In this document: positions 52,850 through 61,054 of the stretch, in pieces
Position numbering within the stretch: position 1 is the first letter of the stretch
How the letters are laid out: each line of letters opens with the position of its first letter
Source of the DNA: DTKD01 sp964494345
Lineage (GTDB): Bacteria; Armatimonadota; UBA5829
Length of the DNA: 64,000 nucleotides
Direction of reading: 5' to 3'
Assembly (NCBI GenBank): GCA_964494345.1
Contig: CAZBSI010000004.1
Location: forward strand, 124,001-188,000
Notes under the pieces: generated by a model
What the model was told of the DNA's origin: nothing
The model's input: the letters and a program-made list of their open reading frames with translations, nothing else
Database searches by the model: none
Made by a program: the position numbers and the translations under genes

Positions 52850-54160
52850 TTATATCTCAAAGCGGAACTTCGTGCCGCCTATTTGGATCTCGTCGCCCGG
52901 CGAGAGCTGTTTCTCTGTGACACGAGCGCCGTTTACAAATGTACCGTTTGCGCTACCCTCATCGCGAATCGTATATGTGCCACCGGATTCAGTTATTGTG
53001 GCGTGGCGGCGGGATGCGGTGGAATCCTCGACCAGTGCAATTGGGTTGCCGGCTTCGCGCCCAATTGTCATTGACGGCGCGGTAAGCTCAAAAATATGAC
53101 CCGCATACGCGCCCTGTGAGCCGATCAATCTTGGAACTCCAGGCGAAGACGCAGATGGAGCACTTGCTGCACCGGGAACTACGCTGCAGGCGCAGTTGCC
53201 GTTTGCATCCTTTGTCTGACCGCAGAACTGACAGACGTTAGGGTCCACCGCGGGGGCGGCGGGCGCTGCATTGGCATGATCCTGCTGCTCATCCGGAAGC
53301 TCTACTCCCAGTCTTTTAAGAGCGGATTTGCCAGTGAGTCCCCTGGATTTGAGCACAATTGCTATCACCGCAATCGCAACGATGAGCATAAGCAAGCCGG
53401 AGATAGTCTGCAGCACGCTGGCCCACGATGAGGCTTTAGGCTCTGTTTTTTTGCCTGCCCTGGAAGGTGTTTTAGAATCGGGTTCAATGTTGAGCGTGTT
53501 CACATCTCCTGCGACTTTTATATCCCGTTGATAGTTGGGAGTGTCGCGCTTATCGGAGATAGTGATGTCGGAATTTATAGTTTTGCGTAAGTTTTCGGCT
53601 TCAACTTTAACAGTTATTTCCCCGGTTGCGACGTTTGAGAATGTCGCGACGCCCTCATCGGCAGGGGTGACAATCGCAACGTGTTTCTCGCTCATACCGT
53701 CGGATATGCGGACAATTGCGCTTTCGATGGGTTTGCCGTCCTCAGCTACTATTCGGAGGCGCGCCGTTCGTATATACTGAAATTCATCGGCGGGCAGATC
53801 GACGCTTTTGCCGGGCGCGAAATCCGCAATGGCGAGATTGCCGGTGGCTTTGTCCATTACATAGAGCTTCGCCTTGCTGAATTTCTCGCCAAGAGGCTCA
53901 ACATCGAGGTCGGTGGACTTGCCTTTGAATCGAACAGGCAAGGTGGATTGTGCAACCCCGTCGGCGTCGATGTAGGTGAACCAGTAAACGTAACTGCCCT
54001 TTTGTTTGACGCTTAGCTGCGGAGCATCGTCTTTAGAATCCGCTTTATCTTCGACTGGGGTGGCTGTTTTCTCCGGGGCAGCGGCAATCGAGCCACAAAC
54101 AAACACAGCCATAATGAGGACGACAACAGCTATCAGGATTCTTCTGCTTGTGTCTATGAT
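52850..54160 (-). CDS. FHA-domain protein with signal/anchor and possible ATC start
   Basis: From the ATG at 54112 the product is 420 residues but begins inside a signal peptide (MAVFVCGSIAAAP). The in-frame codons upstream, to a stop at 54164-54166, encode IIDTSRRILIAVVVLI, a perfect n- and h-region, yet contain no ATG, GTG or TTG. AAAGGAG at 54168-54174 lies 7 bases before an ATC (54160), so a rare ATC start is proposed. The mature part is beta-rich, then a helix (LQTISGLLMLIVAIAVIAIVL, partly quoted, near residue 240), the Cys cluster CQFCGQTKDANGNCAC and a C-terminal FHA domain (TIGREAGNPIALVEDSTASRRHATI, partly quoted). It is the first gene of the signalling operon. Confidence 0.85.
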   Translation of the reverse strand: MIDTSRRILIAVVVLIMAVFVCGSIAAAPEKTATPVEDKADSKDDAPQLSVKQKGSYVYWFTYIDADGVAQSTLPVRFKGKSTDLDVEPLGEKFSKAKLYVMDKATGNLAIADFAPGKSVDLPADEFQYIRTARLRIVAEDGKPIESAIVRISDGMSEKHVAIVTPADEGVATFSNVATGEITVKVEAENLRKTINSDITISDKRDTPNYQRDIKVAGDVNTLNIEPDSKTPSRAGKKTEPKASSWASVLQTISGLLMLIVAIAVIAIVLKSRGLTGKSALKRLGVELPDEQQDHANAAPAAPAVDPNVCQFCGQTKDANGNCACSVVPGAASAPSASSPGVPRLIGSQGAYAGHIFELTAPSMTIGREAGNPIALVEDSTASRRHATITESGGTYTIRDEGSANGTFVNGARVTEKQLSPGDEIQIGGTKFRFEI

Positions 54161-54167
54161 GGATCAA

Positions 54168-54174
54168 CTCCTTT
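54168..54174 (-). promoter_or_regulatory. Strong ribosome site decoupled from any ATG/GTG/TTG
   Basis: AAAGGAG on the minus strand lies 7 bases before ATC 54160 and 10 before ATA 54157, but 55 bases before the first ATG at 54112. Its optimal distance to ATC, and the signal-peptide sequence it would add, are the reasons for proposing a non-canonical start for the FHA gene. Confidence 0.45.
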
Positions 54175-54207
54175 GATCTATATTGCAGACCCTATTTTGT
54201 TAAAAAC

Positions 54208-55797
54208 CTAATTATCAATATCAAGCCGAATTTTGGCAATGGCTTCGCTTATTGAATCGGCAAGGTCCGAGGCCAGCATCGAAGCCTCTCCCAGCTTTGT
54301 CGCCGCGATCTCACCGGCCAAACCATGTATATATACAGCCGCGTTGGCATCGACAACCGCATCGTCATCCTGAGCGAGCAAGCCGCCGATCATTCCGGAT
54401 AATACATCCCCTGTGCCACCTGTGGCCATGCCGGGCGTGCCGGTCGGGTTAATATGTACACGCCCATCCGGCGCCGCTATTACAGACCCCGCCCCTTTGA
54501 GCACGACGGTTATGTTATTTTCAGTCGCAAACGCCCTCGCTGTGTCCAGTCTATTTGACTGCACCTGCTCCGATGTAGTTCCCAATAGAGTCGCCATCTC
54601 GCCCGGATGAGGCGTTATGACGAGCGGAGCCTTGCATTCTTGCAGCACATCAAGGTCCTGCGCGATAGCATAAAGCGCATCAGCATCTATTATGGCAGGT
54701 TTCTTGAGACTGCGCAGTAGTTCGAGCGTAAAATCGACAGTATCGTCATCACGGCCGAAGCCGGGGCCGACAACGACGGCGTCCCATTTATTGACGTAGC
54801 TCATCACCGCATCCAGGGAGTCTATCCCGAACGCACGCGTCCTGCCCTCCGGCACGGGGATAGTCATAGCCTCGGTGAGCTTGATCTCCATAATGTCGTT
54901 GAGAGATTCCGGCACCAGGACCGTAACTAAACCAGCGCCTATTCTTAGCGCGCCCATAGCGGCCAAGGTTGCAGCGCCGGTCATACCCTCCGAGCCTGCA
55001 ACTATGGCGACGTGGCCGTAAGTGCCTTTATGCGCATCGGTGGGTCTGGGGTAGGATAAATGTGCAGCTACTGAAGAGTTGTTGAGGTAAACCGGCGCCT
55101 CAATTGGATTATCCGTAAGGGCTGTGGGTATTCCGATATCGGCCACAATGAGATTGCCTGCGTGTGATGCACCCGGATAGGTTACAAGACCGATTTTCGG
55201 CAGCGCAAATGTAACTGTAACATCCGCATTAATAGCAACTCCAGGCACAGCGCCAGTATCAGAATCCACTGCAGATGGTATATCAACGGACAGAACCGGG
55301 ATGGCGAAATCGTCGTGCATTTCGTTTATTCGAGTGATCACACTGTCAAAAGGGGGCTTCGGCCTGCCCTTCGCGCCCGTACCGAGCAAGGCATCGATTA
55401 TAAGACAATATTCACCGTGGAAGAGCGCATCAGACACAGTGTCCGGATTACGCTCAATTCGTATTTTCAAAGCCTCTGCGATTTTGATATTTTCCAGCGC
55501 ATCACCTGTTGCTCTGCTTCTGTCGCCATAATAGACTATGGACGGGTCAGCTCCTGCCTTGAGCAGATAACGGGCGGCCACAAAACCATCTCCTCCGTTG
55601 TTACCAGGACCACAGGCTATGAGAATCTTTTTCTTGCCCAAATTCCCATCAAGCATGTCGAGCGCGGCTTCGAATACCGCACGTCCGGCGTTTTCCATTA
55701 ATATCATGCTTGGGATACCAAAATCTGCGGTGGTGCGCGTGTCAAGGTCGCGCATTTGTGCCGCTGTTACCACTCTGATAAGCCTGGACTTGCTCAT
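54208..55797 (-). CDS. nnr: Bifunctional NAD(P)H-hydrate epimerase/dehydratase
   Basis: The ATG at 55797 overlaps the acpS stop (ATGA) and has GGAG 8 bases upstream, giving 529 residues. The N-terminal epimerase (YjeF_N; GIPSMILMENAGRAVFEA, CGPGNNGGDGFVAARYLL) is followed by the ribokinase-like dehydratase (YjeF_C; TDAHKGTYGHVAIVAGSEGMTGA, partly quoted, VVGPGFGRDDD, VITPHPGEMATLLG, GTGDVLSGMIGGLLA). It repairs damaged hydrated NADH and NADPH. Pairing with acpS is a common bacterial arrangement. Confidence 0.96.
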   Translation of the reverse strand: MSKSRLIRVVTAAQMRDLDTRTTADFGIPSMILMENAGRAVFEAALDMLDGNLGKKKILIACGPGNNGGDGFVAARYLLKAGADPSIVYYGDRSRATGDALENIKIAEALKIRIERNPDTVSDALFHGEYCLIIDALLGTGAKGRPKPPFDSVITRINEMHDDFAIPVLSVDIPSAVDSDTGAVPGVAINADVTVTFALPKIGLVTYPGASHAGNLIVADIGIPTALTDNPIEAPVYLNNSSVAAHLSYPRPTDAHKGTYGHVAIVAGSEGMTGAATLAAMGALRIGAGLVTVLVPESLNDIMEIKLTEAMTIPVPEGRTRAFGIDSLDAVMSYVNKWDAVVVGPGFGRDDDTVDFTLELLRSLKKPAIIDADALYAIAQDLDVLQECKAPLVITPHPGEMATLLGTTSEQVQSNRLDTARAFATENNITVVLKGAGSVIAAPDGRVHINPTGTPGMATGGTGDVLSGMIGGLLAQDDDAVVDANAAVYIHGLAGEIAATKLGEASMLASDLADSISEAIAKIRLDIDN

Positions 55798-56156
55798 TTT
55801 ATGGTCTCCGCAACTACAACCGCACAAGCATATTGGTCGGTGTGCGATATACTGAGATGAAGATGCACTCCTACGGCAGCGCTTCGAGCACGACCGAACA
55901 GGTTTAGAGCCGGTTTTCCTGATACACTGTTGATCACCTCAACCTCCTGCCACGAGAAAGGCCCGCCAAGTGCTTTGGCAGTTGCCTCCTTAGCCGCAAA
56001 TCGGGCGGCAAGATGCTGGTATATCGACGGTTTACCCATAGAGTAGCCCTGTTCAACGTCAGTAAATACCCGCTTAAGAAATGCGGGGCTACGCTCACAT
56101 ATTTCGCGTATCCGCTCGCAGTCTACTATATCTATTCCCAATCCTAATATCGGCAT
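55794..56156 (-). CDS. acpS: Holo-[acyl-carrier-protein] synthase
   Basis: The 120-residue protein has the AcpS signatures LGIDIVDCERI (about 5-15) with the metal-binding Asp and RFAAKEATAKALGGP (about 52-66) with the Glu-Lys pair. It transfers 4'-phosphopantetheine from CoA to acyl carrier protein for fatty acid synthesis. The start ATG is at 56156; its stop overlaps nnr by four bases. Confidence 0.96.
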   Translation of the reverse strand: MPILGLGIDIVDCERIREICERSPAFLKRVFTDVEQGYSMGKPSIYQHLAARFAAKEATAKALGGPFSWQEVEVINSVSGKPALNLFGRARSAAVGVHLHLSISHTDQYACAVVVAETIK

Positions 56157-56263
56157 TTGCGCGCTTTCTATTATTTTGTTAGCTCTTCTACTTTACGCCA
56201 ATGTGTATCAGTTATCCTGCTGATGTTATCATTGAATGTTTGATTCCTATGATACGGGTTACG

Positions 56264-56292
56264 TTGACGGGTGACGAAAGCGGCATTAACAT
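56264..56292 (+). promoter_or_regulatory. Possible sigma-70 promoter for the MBL-like/CheB-like/PilB genes
   Basis: TTGACG at 56264-56269 is separated by 17 bases from TAACAT at 56287-56292. The -35 is near-consensus and the -10 matches four of six. It lies 29 bases before the ATG at 56321, whose ribosome site GGAG is at about 56309-56312. It fits the direction and the divergent acpS gene. Support is sequence only. Confidence 0.38.
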
Positions 56293-56320
56293 ATACACAT
56301 CATAAATCGGAGCAAAAATA

Positions 56321-57187
56321 ATGCGCAAAACCTTAATCATTATATTGGTGATTGTGTTGGCGGCGGGGGCGTATTTCTTTCTTCGAGTAGAAGATAGCCA
56401 GCAGACGAAAATAACCGGCCCTGCGCTAAAAGCAAGGTTTCTTGATCAGGACTTCGGCGATGCGAGCGTGCTCACGATGCCGAACGGGAGCGTTATAGTA
56501 GTAGATCCCTCGTCGGGTCGTTCCGCGCAGGCTTTGGTCGAACTGCTTGCCAGCGAAGGCATAAAACAAATTGACGTGATAATCTCGACCCCATCAAGGG
56601 ATAGAGTAAATGCTCTGGCAGAGTTAGGATCGGCTTTCGTTGTTAAGAATATCATTCGACCCGAACTTGGCCGCGCCACTTCCAGTTGGAGATGGTGGAT
56701 AAAAAGTAGTAAATTAGAGCCTGGGTCGGAGAAGGTTGTTTCTCGCGGAGACAGATTGCGACTTGCGCCGGGGGTGATGATGGAGGTTCTTAATCCACGG
56801 CAGGATGCAACTATTCACGGCTCAGGTGATGATTCTCTGGTTTTTAGAGTCGTTTATAAGGAGACCAGCATTCTTTATTTGTCTAATATCGGCACAAAGG
56901 GCGAGGCGGAGTTGATCGGCTCTCGACAGGATCTTCAAAGCAGTATCATGGTGGCAGCCAGGAACGCGCGATATGGCAGCAATTGCCTGGAATTGTTGTC
57001 GATGGTGAGGCCGCAGGTCTGTGTGATCTCTGCTCTTCGCAACAATAAACCCTCCGCCAGCGTTTTAAGCAGGCTAAGCACAATTAATACCGGGGCTACC
57101 CTATATCGAACGGATAAGGATGGCATAATAGAAATTGATACGGATGGCCACTCGAATCAAGCTCTGGGTATGGGGGGCAGCTTTTAA
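56321..57187 (+). CDS. ComEC-like metallo-beta-lactamase-fold protein lacking metal ligands
   Basis: The 288-residue protein has an N-terminal membrane anchor (LIIILVIVLAAGAYFFL) then an MBL-fold domain resembling the C-terminal part of ComEC/Rec2 (FLDQDFGDASVLTMPNGSVIVVD at 40-62, partly quoted). The usual HxHxDH metal motif (THPHADH) is replaced by STPSRDR (89-95), leaving only the Asp. Later ligand positions are also not recognisable, although DDSLVFRVVYKETSILYLSN matches the ComEC strand pair. It is probably a non-catalytic protein facing outward. It is the first of three genes with the CheB-like and PilB genes. Confidence 0.8.
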   Translation: MRKTLIIILVIVLAAGAYFFLRVEDSQQTKITGPALKARFLDQDFGDASVLTMPNGSVIVVDPSSGRSAQALVELLASEGIKQIDVIISTPSRDRVNALAELGSAFVVKNIIRPELGRATSSWRWWIKSSKLEPGSEKVVSRGDRLRLAPGVMMEVLNPRQDATIHGSGDDSLVFRVVYKETSILYLSNIGTKGEAELIGSRQDLQSSIMVAARNARYGSNCLELLSMVRPQVCVISALRNNKPSASVLSRLSTINTGATLYRTDKDGIIEIDTDGHSNQALGMGGSF

Positions 57188-57234
57188 TATCCAACCTCCG
57201 ACACCGAAATATTTCGAGTTGCCGGGGCAGGTAA

Positions 57235-57876
57235 ATGCAAAACACACAGAAATCGACGAGTTGTATCAACACGTGCGAGACGCCGGTGATAATCGGAGCC
57301 GGTACTGGCGGGCCGCAGGCCTTGATTGAAATATTACCCTATTTCGATGCGTCATTTCCGGGAACTATCATTGTATTACAGCAAATGGGGCCGGGAATGA
57401 CGCGAGTTTTGGCAAAACACCTCAGTGCAAATTGTCAAATACCGGTATACGAACCGGAAGACGGACAGCAATTAAACGCCTCAGAAATTCTTGTTGTGCC
57501 AAGCAATATGTTATTTACCCTGGCCAACAACGACGAGTCCGGTCATAGTAGCATTCAACTCTATAATGCACAAAATAACCCCGAGCTGTTGGAAACGCGC
57601 ATTGATACTGCGATGGCGTCTGTAGCTAACCTCTATGGGCGCAACGCGACAGGCGTGTTATTGACTGGCATGGGAGAGGATGGTCGTGACGGGATGCGCG
57701 CAATTGCGGACTCCGGCGGCAGCACCATCGCCCAAAATGAGGAAACGAGCATTGTCTTCGATATGCCTTCTTCTGCGATTGACGCAGGGGCAGTTCACGA
57801 AGTGCTGCCGCTGTGGAGTATCGCAGATCATATCAAGACTATAGTGTCCAGAGGTGCCAATGCAAACGCTGCATAG
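57235..57876 (+). CDS. CheB-like methylesterase domain lacking catalytic Ser and His
   Basis: The 213-residue protein aligns along the whole CheB methylesterase domain (VIIGAGTGGPQAL, IIVLQQMGPGMTRVLAKHL, VLLTGMGEDGRDGMRAI, TIAQNEETSIVFDMPSSAID) and has no receiver domain. In CheB the catalytic Ser is in GAS-TGG and the His in QHMP. Here they are Gly23 (GAGTGG) and Gln50 (QQMG); only Asp149 of the triad remains. It should be unable to hydrolyse or deamidate receptors by the known mechanism. No chemotaxis genes are nearby. It overlaps the PilB/GspE start by 17 bases, so the two are probably co-produced. Start ATG 57235 has AGG upstream. Confidence 0.85.
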   Translation: MQNTQKSTSCINTCETPVIIGAGTGGPQALIEILPYFDASFPGTIIVLQQMGPGMTRVLAKHLSANCQIPVYEPEDGQQLNASEILVVPSNMLFTLANNDESGHSSIQLYNAQNNPELLETRIDTAMASVANLYGRNATGVLLTGMGEDGRDGMRAIADSGGSTIAQNEETSIVFDMPSSAIDAGAVHEVLPLWSIADHIKTIVSRGANANAA

Positions 57877-59572
57877 AACACGATTGGGAGATATGCTGGT
57901 CTGCGCGGGCTTGTTGTCTGATAAGCAACTGCAATGGGCGCTTGAACAGCAGCAGGCCAGTTATCAAAGGCTGGGAGATATTCTGCAGACAGCCAAACTG
58001 GTCACGGACGATCAAATCACCGAAGCCCGCGCTTTGCAACTCGACATGCCATATGTGCAGCTTGGGGATGCCCCAATTCGTCCGGATGTGATCAAGCTGG
58101 TGGCGGAGCATATTTCTCGAACTTATAATTTGATCCCGATAAGCGCCACTTCTGATAAGATCACCATCGCTATGGCTAATCCGATGGACGTGGAAGCCAT
58201 AGACACGGTGGGGAGATTTTCTAAGAGGCGGGTATTGGCGGTGCTGGCCAGCGAGACGAGGATCCACGCCGCGCTGGACAGGGCTTATGGCACAGGCGGC
58301 GAGGATATTACTGCCTCAATTGAGGAAGCCATCGGGGATGTCGAGGTCCAGGCGGAAAGTGACGTCCAGGACGACCTCGCCGAGGAACGCAGGCAGAGCA
58401 TCCAGGCTCCTGTGGTAAAGACCGTCAACCTTGTGTTACAGGAGGCGGTGAAACAGCGCGCAAGTGATATTCACTTTGAACCTCGTGCTAACAACCTGGA
58501 GATTAGATACAGGCTGGACGGTGCGCTGCAGCATATTCGCAACCTGCCGAAACAACTGCAACCGGCGGTCCTCAGCCGAATCAAGATCATGGCCGATATG
58601 GACATCGCCGAAAAGCGGCTGCCTCAGGACGGCAGGATCAAGATCAAAATCGCAAATAAACTGGTGGATCTGCGCATTTCGTCGATGCCTACGCAATATG
58701 GCGAGAGGATCGTTATACGCATATTGGACAGGTCTGCTCAGCAGATATCGATAGACAGCCTTGGTTTTAACGAGGATGAACTGACGGTTTTTAACCGCCT
58801 TATACGAAAACCCTACGGCATCGTGCTGGTAACCGGCCCGACAGGAAGCGGAAAAACGACGACTTTGTACTCCGCTCTTAATGAAATAAAGTCGGTCGAA
58901 ACAAACATTATGACTTGCGAAGATCCTATCGAGTATGAGCTTGATGGGATAAGTCAGTCTGCAATAAACGTCCGCGCTGGGCTAACTTTTGCGGCTCAAC
59001 TGAGGGCGATTCTGCGGCAGGACCCGGATATCATTCTGGTGGGGGAGATTCGAGACCAGGAGACGGCAGAGGTGGCGTTCCAGGCGGCGATGACAGGCCA
59101 TTTGGTGTTCTCCACTCTGCACTGCAACGATGCCGCATCGGCCATTACGAGATTGATCGATATGGGCGTAGAGCCGTATTTGATCGGCTCTTCGGTGGTC
59201 GGAGTCATCGCCCAGAGGCTGATTCGCACCCTTTGCCCGCGCTGCAAAACCGCTTATGATCCGACGCCTGAAGAGCGGGCAGCTATCGGCGAATACGTCA
59301 CCGATCAAGACTTGCAGTTCTACGCTCCATCATCTTGTGGGGTTTGTAACGACCGGGGATTTTCCGGCCGAATGGCTGTCTTTGAGGTGATGCCGGTCGA
59401 TGAAGAGATTCGCAGGCTTACTCTAAGCTCTCCAACAGCGGATCAGGTGCGGGATATTGCTCTTAAAAAGGGTATGAAGACGATGAGGGAGCACGCAGCG
59501 GAGAAAATTGTCGCCGGGTTGACCTGCATTGATGAAGTGCAGCGGAAGGTATTCGTCGAAGACTGCACGTAG
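57860..59572 (+). CDS. Type IV pilus assembly / type II secretion ATPase (PilB/GspE)
   Basis: The ATG at 57860, with AGAGG 5 bases before, gives 570 residues; a GTG at 57854 is the alternative. An N-terminal MshEN-type region (about 5-150; LGDMLVCAGLLSDKQLQWALEQ, partly quoted, MANPMDVEAIDTV) precedes the ATPase: DIHFEPRANNLEIRYRLDG, Walker A GPTGSGKTT (about 326-334), the Asp box EDPIEYELDG, Walker B-like ILVGEIRDQETAE, HLVFSTLHCNDA and a zinc motif CPRC..CGVC near 461-497. It powers pilus or pseudopilus assembly in the cytoplasm. No other pilus genes are in the window. Confidence 0.94.
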   Translation: MQTLHRTRLGDMLVCAGLLSDKQLQWALEQQQASYQRLGDILQTAKLVTDDQITEARALQLDMPYVQLGDAPIRPDVIKLVAEHISRTYNLIPISATSDKITIAMANPMDVEAIDTVGRFSKRRVLAVLASETRIHAALDRAYGTGGEDITASIEEAIGDVEVQAESDVQDDLAEERRQSIQAPVVKTVNLVLQEAVKQRASDIHFEPRANNLEIRYRLDGALQHIRNLPKQLQPAVLSRIKIMADMDIAEKRLPQDGRIKIKIANKLVDLRISSMPTQYGERIVIRILDRSAQQISIDSLGFNEDELTVFNRLIRKPYGIVLVTGPTGSGKTTTLYSALNEIKSVETNIMTCEDPIEYELDGISQSAINVRAGLTFAAQLRAILRQDPDIILVGEIRDQETAEVAFQAAMTGHLVFSTLHCNDAASAITRLIDMGVEPYLIGSSVVGVIAQRLIRTLCPRCKTAYDPTPEERAAIGEYVTDQDLQFYAPSSCGVCNDRGFSGRMAVFEVMPVDEEIRRLTLSSPTADQVRDIALKKGMKTMREHAAEKIVAGLTCIDEVQRKVFVEDCT

Positions 59573-59581
59573 TATTGTTTT

Positions 59582-60598
59582 ATGGAACTTTTCGGATTAG
59601 ACAGGGCCGAGTTGTCGCTGCTTTGCGAACAGCTCGGCCAACCTGCATTTCGGGGCAAGCAGATAGCGCAGTGGCTGTATCGCAAAGGCGCGCGTGAGAT
59701 AGGGGCGATGACGGATCTGCCTGCTGCGATGCGGGGGAAACTGACGGATATTGCAACACTTTCCAGATCGGAAGTCGCTCGCGAGTCATCCTCTGCTGAC
59801 GGCACCACTAAATATCTGCTTAAGCTGGTCGATAACGAGACCATCGAGAGCGTGCTGCTGCCCTACCCCGACCGTGTCAGTGTGTGTGTCTCCACCCAAA
59901 TCGGATGCCCCGCCGGATGTGTGTTCTGTGCAACGGCGATGTGTGGGTTTGTGCGAAACCTCAGCGCCGGGGAGATCGTGGATCAGGTAATAACCCTGCA
60001 GGAACGCGGCGGGCAGAGGGTATCGCACGTGGTGATGATGGGTATGGGTGAGCCGCTGCTCAATTTCGACAACGTGATTAAGGCGCTGCACCTGCTAAAT
60101 GACGAGGTGGGAATCGGGATGCGGAGGATGACGCTTTCGAGTGTGGGGATACCATCCGCTATCGACAGGTTGCGCGAACTTGACTTGCAGATTACCCTGG
60201 CAATATCTCTGCACGCGTCGACCGATGAGCTTAGGCAGAGCCTTATTCCCGTGGCTACGAGGTATCCGCTCGATGAGTTGATGCGATCGTGCAGGGAGTA
60301 TGCGAATCAGACGAAGCGACGAATCACTTTTGAGTATCTGTTATTGGCCGGGGTAAACGATTCCCCTGAACAAGGCGTTGAGCTGGCGAGGCTATTGCGG
60401 CATACTCTGTGTAATGTGAACCTGATTCCGTTTAACGAGGTCGAGGGTCTGCCCTACAAGTGGCCATCTCGTGAGGCGATTAAGGCGTTTCGGCAGGCGC
60501 TGGAAGAGAACGGGGTCGAGGTGACACAAAGAATGGAACGCGGACATTCGATCTCGGCGGCGTGCGGGCAGCTTAGACGCAGGCATATCTCATCTTAG
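59582..60598 (+). CDS. rlmN: 23S rRNA (adenine-2503-C2)-methyltransferase
   Basis: The 338-residue radical-SAM enzyme has an N-terminal RlmN domain (QPAFRGKQIAQWLYRKGA), the cluster motif CPAGCVFCATAMCGF (Cys near 110, 114, 117), MMGMGEPLLNFDNV, RRMTLSSVGI, LAISLHASTDELR and the C-terminal Cys in SAACGQLR. It methylates A2503 of 23S rRNA and A37 of some tRNAs. The start ATG at 59582 has a weak ribosome site. It converges on the tRNA gene, with the tRNA 3' end 2 bases from its stop. Confidence 0.96.
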   Translation: MELFGLDRAELSLLCEQLGQPAFRGKQIAQWLYRKGAREIGAMTDLPAAMRGKLTDIATLSRSEVARESSSADGTTKYLLKLVDNETIESVLLPYPDRVSVCVSTQIGCPAGCVFCATAMCGFVRNLSAGEIVDQVITLQERGGQRVSHVVMMGMGEPLLNFDNVIKALHLLNDEVGIGMRRMTLSSVGIPSAIDRLRELDLQITLAISLHASTDELRQSLIPVATRYPLDELMRSCREYANQTKRRITFEYLLLAGVNDSPEQGVELARLLRHTLCNVNLIPFNEVEGLPYKWPSREAIKAFRQALEENGVEVTQRMERGHSISAACGQLRRRHISS

Positions 60599-60599
60599 T

Positions 60600-60696
60600 T
60601 GGCGGGAGTGCGTGGGAATCGAACCCACCCGGGACCTTACTCAGACCCCACACAGGTTTTGAAGACCAGGCGAGCCACCAGGCCCGATTCACCCCC
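60600..60696 (-). tRNA. selC: Selenocysteine tRNA (anticodon UCA), CCA encoded
   Basis: Read on the minus strand, the 97-base sequence starts GGGGGTGA, has a D-arm region, an anticodon stem GGTCT-loop-AACC region with TCA at 60662-60660, a long variable arm with GTGGGGTC/GGTCCCGG segments, a T-arm GTGGG-TTCGATT-CCCAC, and an acceptor 3' strand GCACTCCC followed by G-CCA. The acceptor strand of about 8 bases (with one A-G mismatch at the eighth pair) plus 5 in the T stem is the 8+5 layout of bacterial tRNA-Sec. Together with the UGA codon in the gene at 1623 this indicates selenocysteine decoding. The 3' end abuts the rlmN stop. Confidence 0.93.
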
Positions 60697-60773
60697 ATTT
60701 TGGTCTTGCTGTGGTTCGATAATATATCACGACGAGGGGATTTACGCAAGGTTTGCGCATTGCTTTGAAGGGA

Positions 60774-61020
60774 TAAACGCGAAAAAGCGAAAAAAGCGAA
60801 AGCCGCGAAATAACACATAGTTGCGGTTATTGGAATCGGACATCGAAGCTCGGATATCGGACATCGAAAAAAGCAGATTTCTCGCTTCGCTCGAAATGAC
60901 AGGGAGTGCTTCGTTCGAAATGACAGGGAGTGCTTCGTTCGAAATGACAGGGAGTGCTTCGCTCGAAATGACAGGGGTGCTCCACACGATATGACGGAGA
61001 GTGCTTCGTTCGAAATAGCG
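60774..61020. repeat. Purine-rich block, interspersed element and 24-base tandem tail
   Basis: The block gggataaacgcgaaaaagcg and following gaaagccgcgaaa lead to the element aaaagcagatttctcgcttc..cgaaatgac (about 60869-60901). Its end is then repeated as about four units of form agggagtgcttcgttcgaaatgac (about 60900-60973), and decayed units run to 61020. The sequence occupies most of the gene-free stretch 60697-61054. Confidence 0.85.
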
Positions 61021-61054
61021 AGAATGGTGCTCATTATGACGTTGCACTGCGCCG

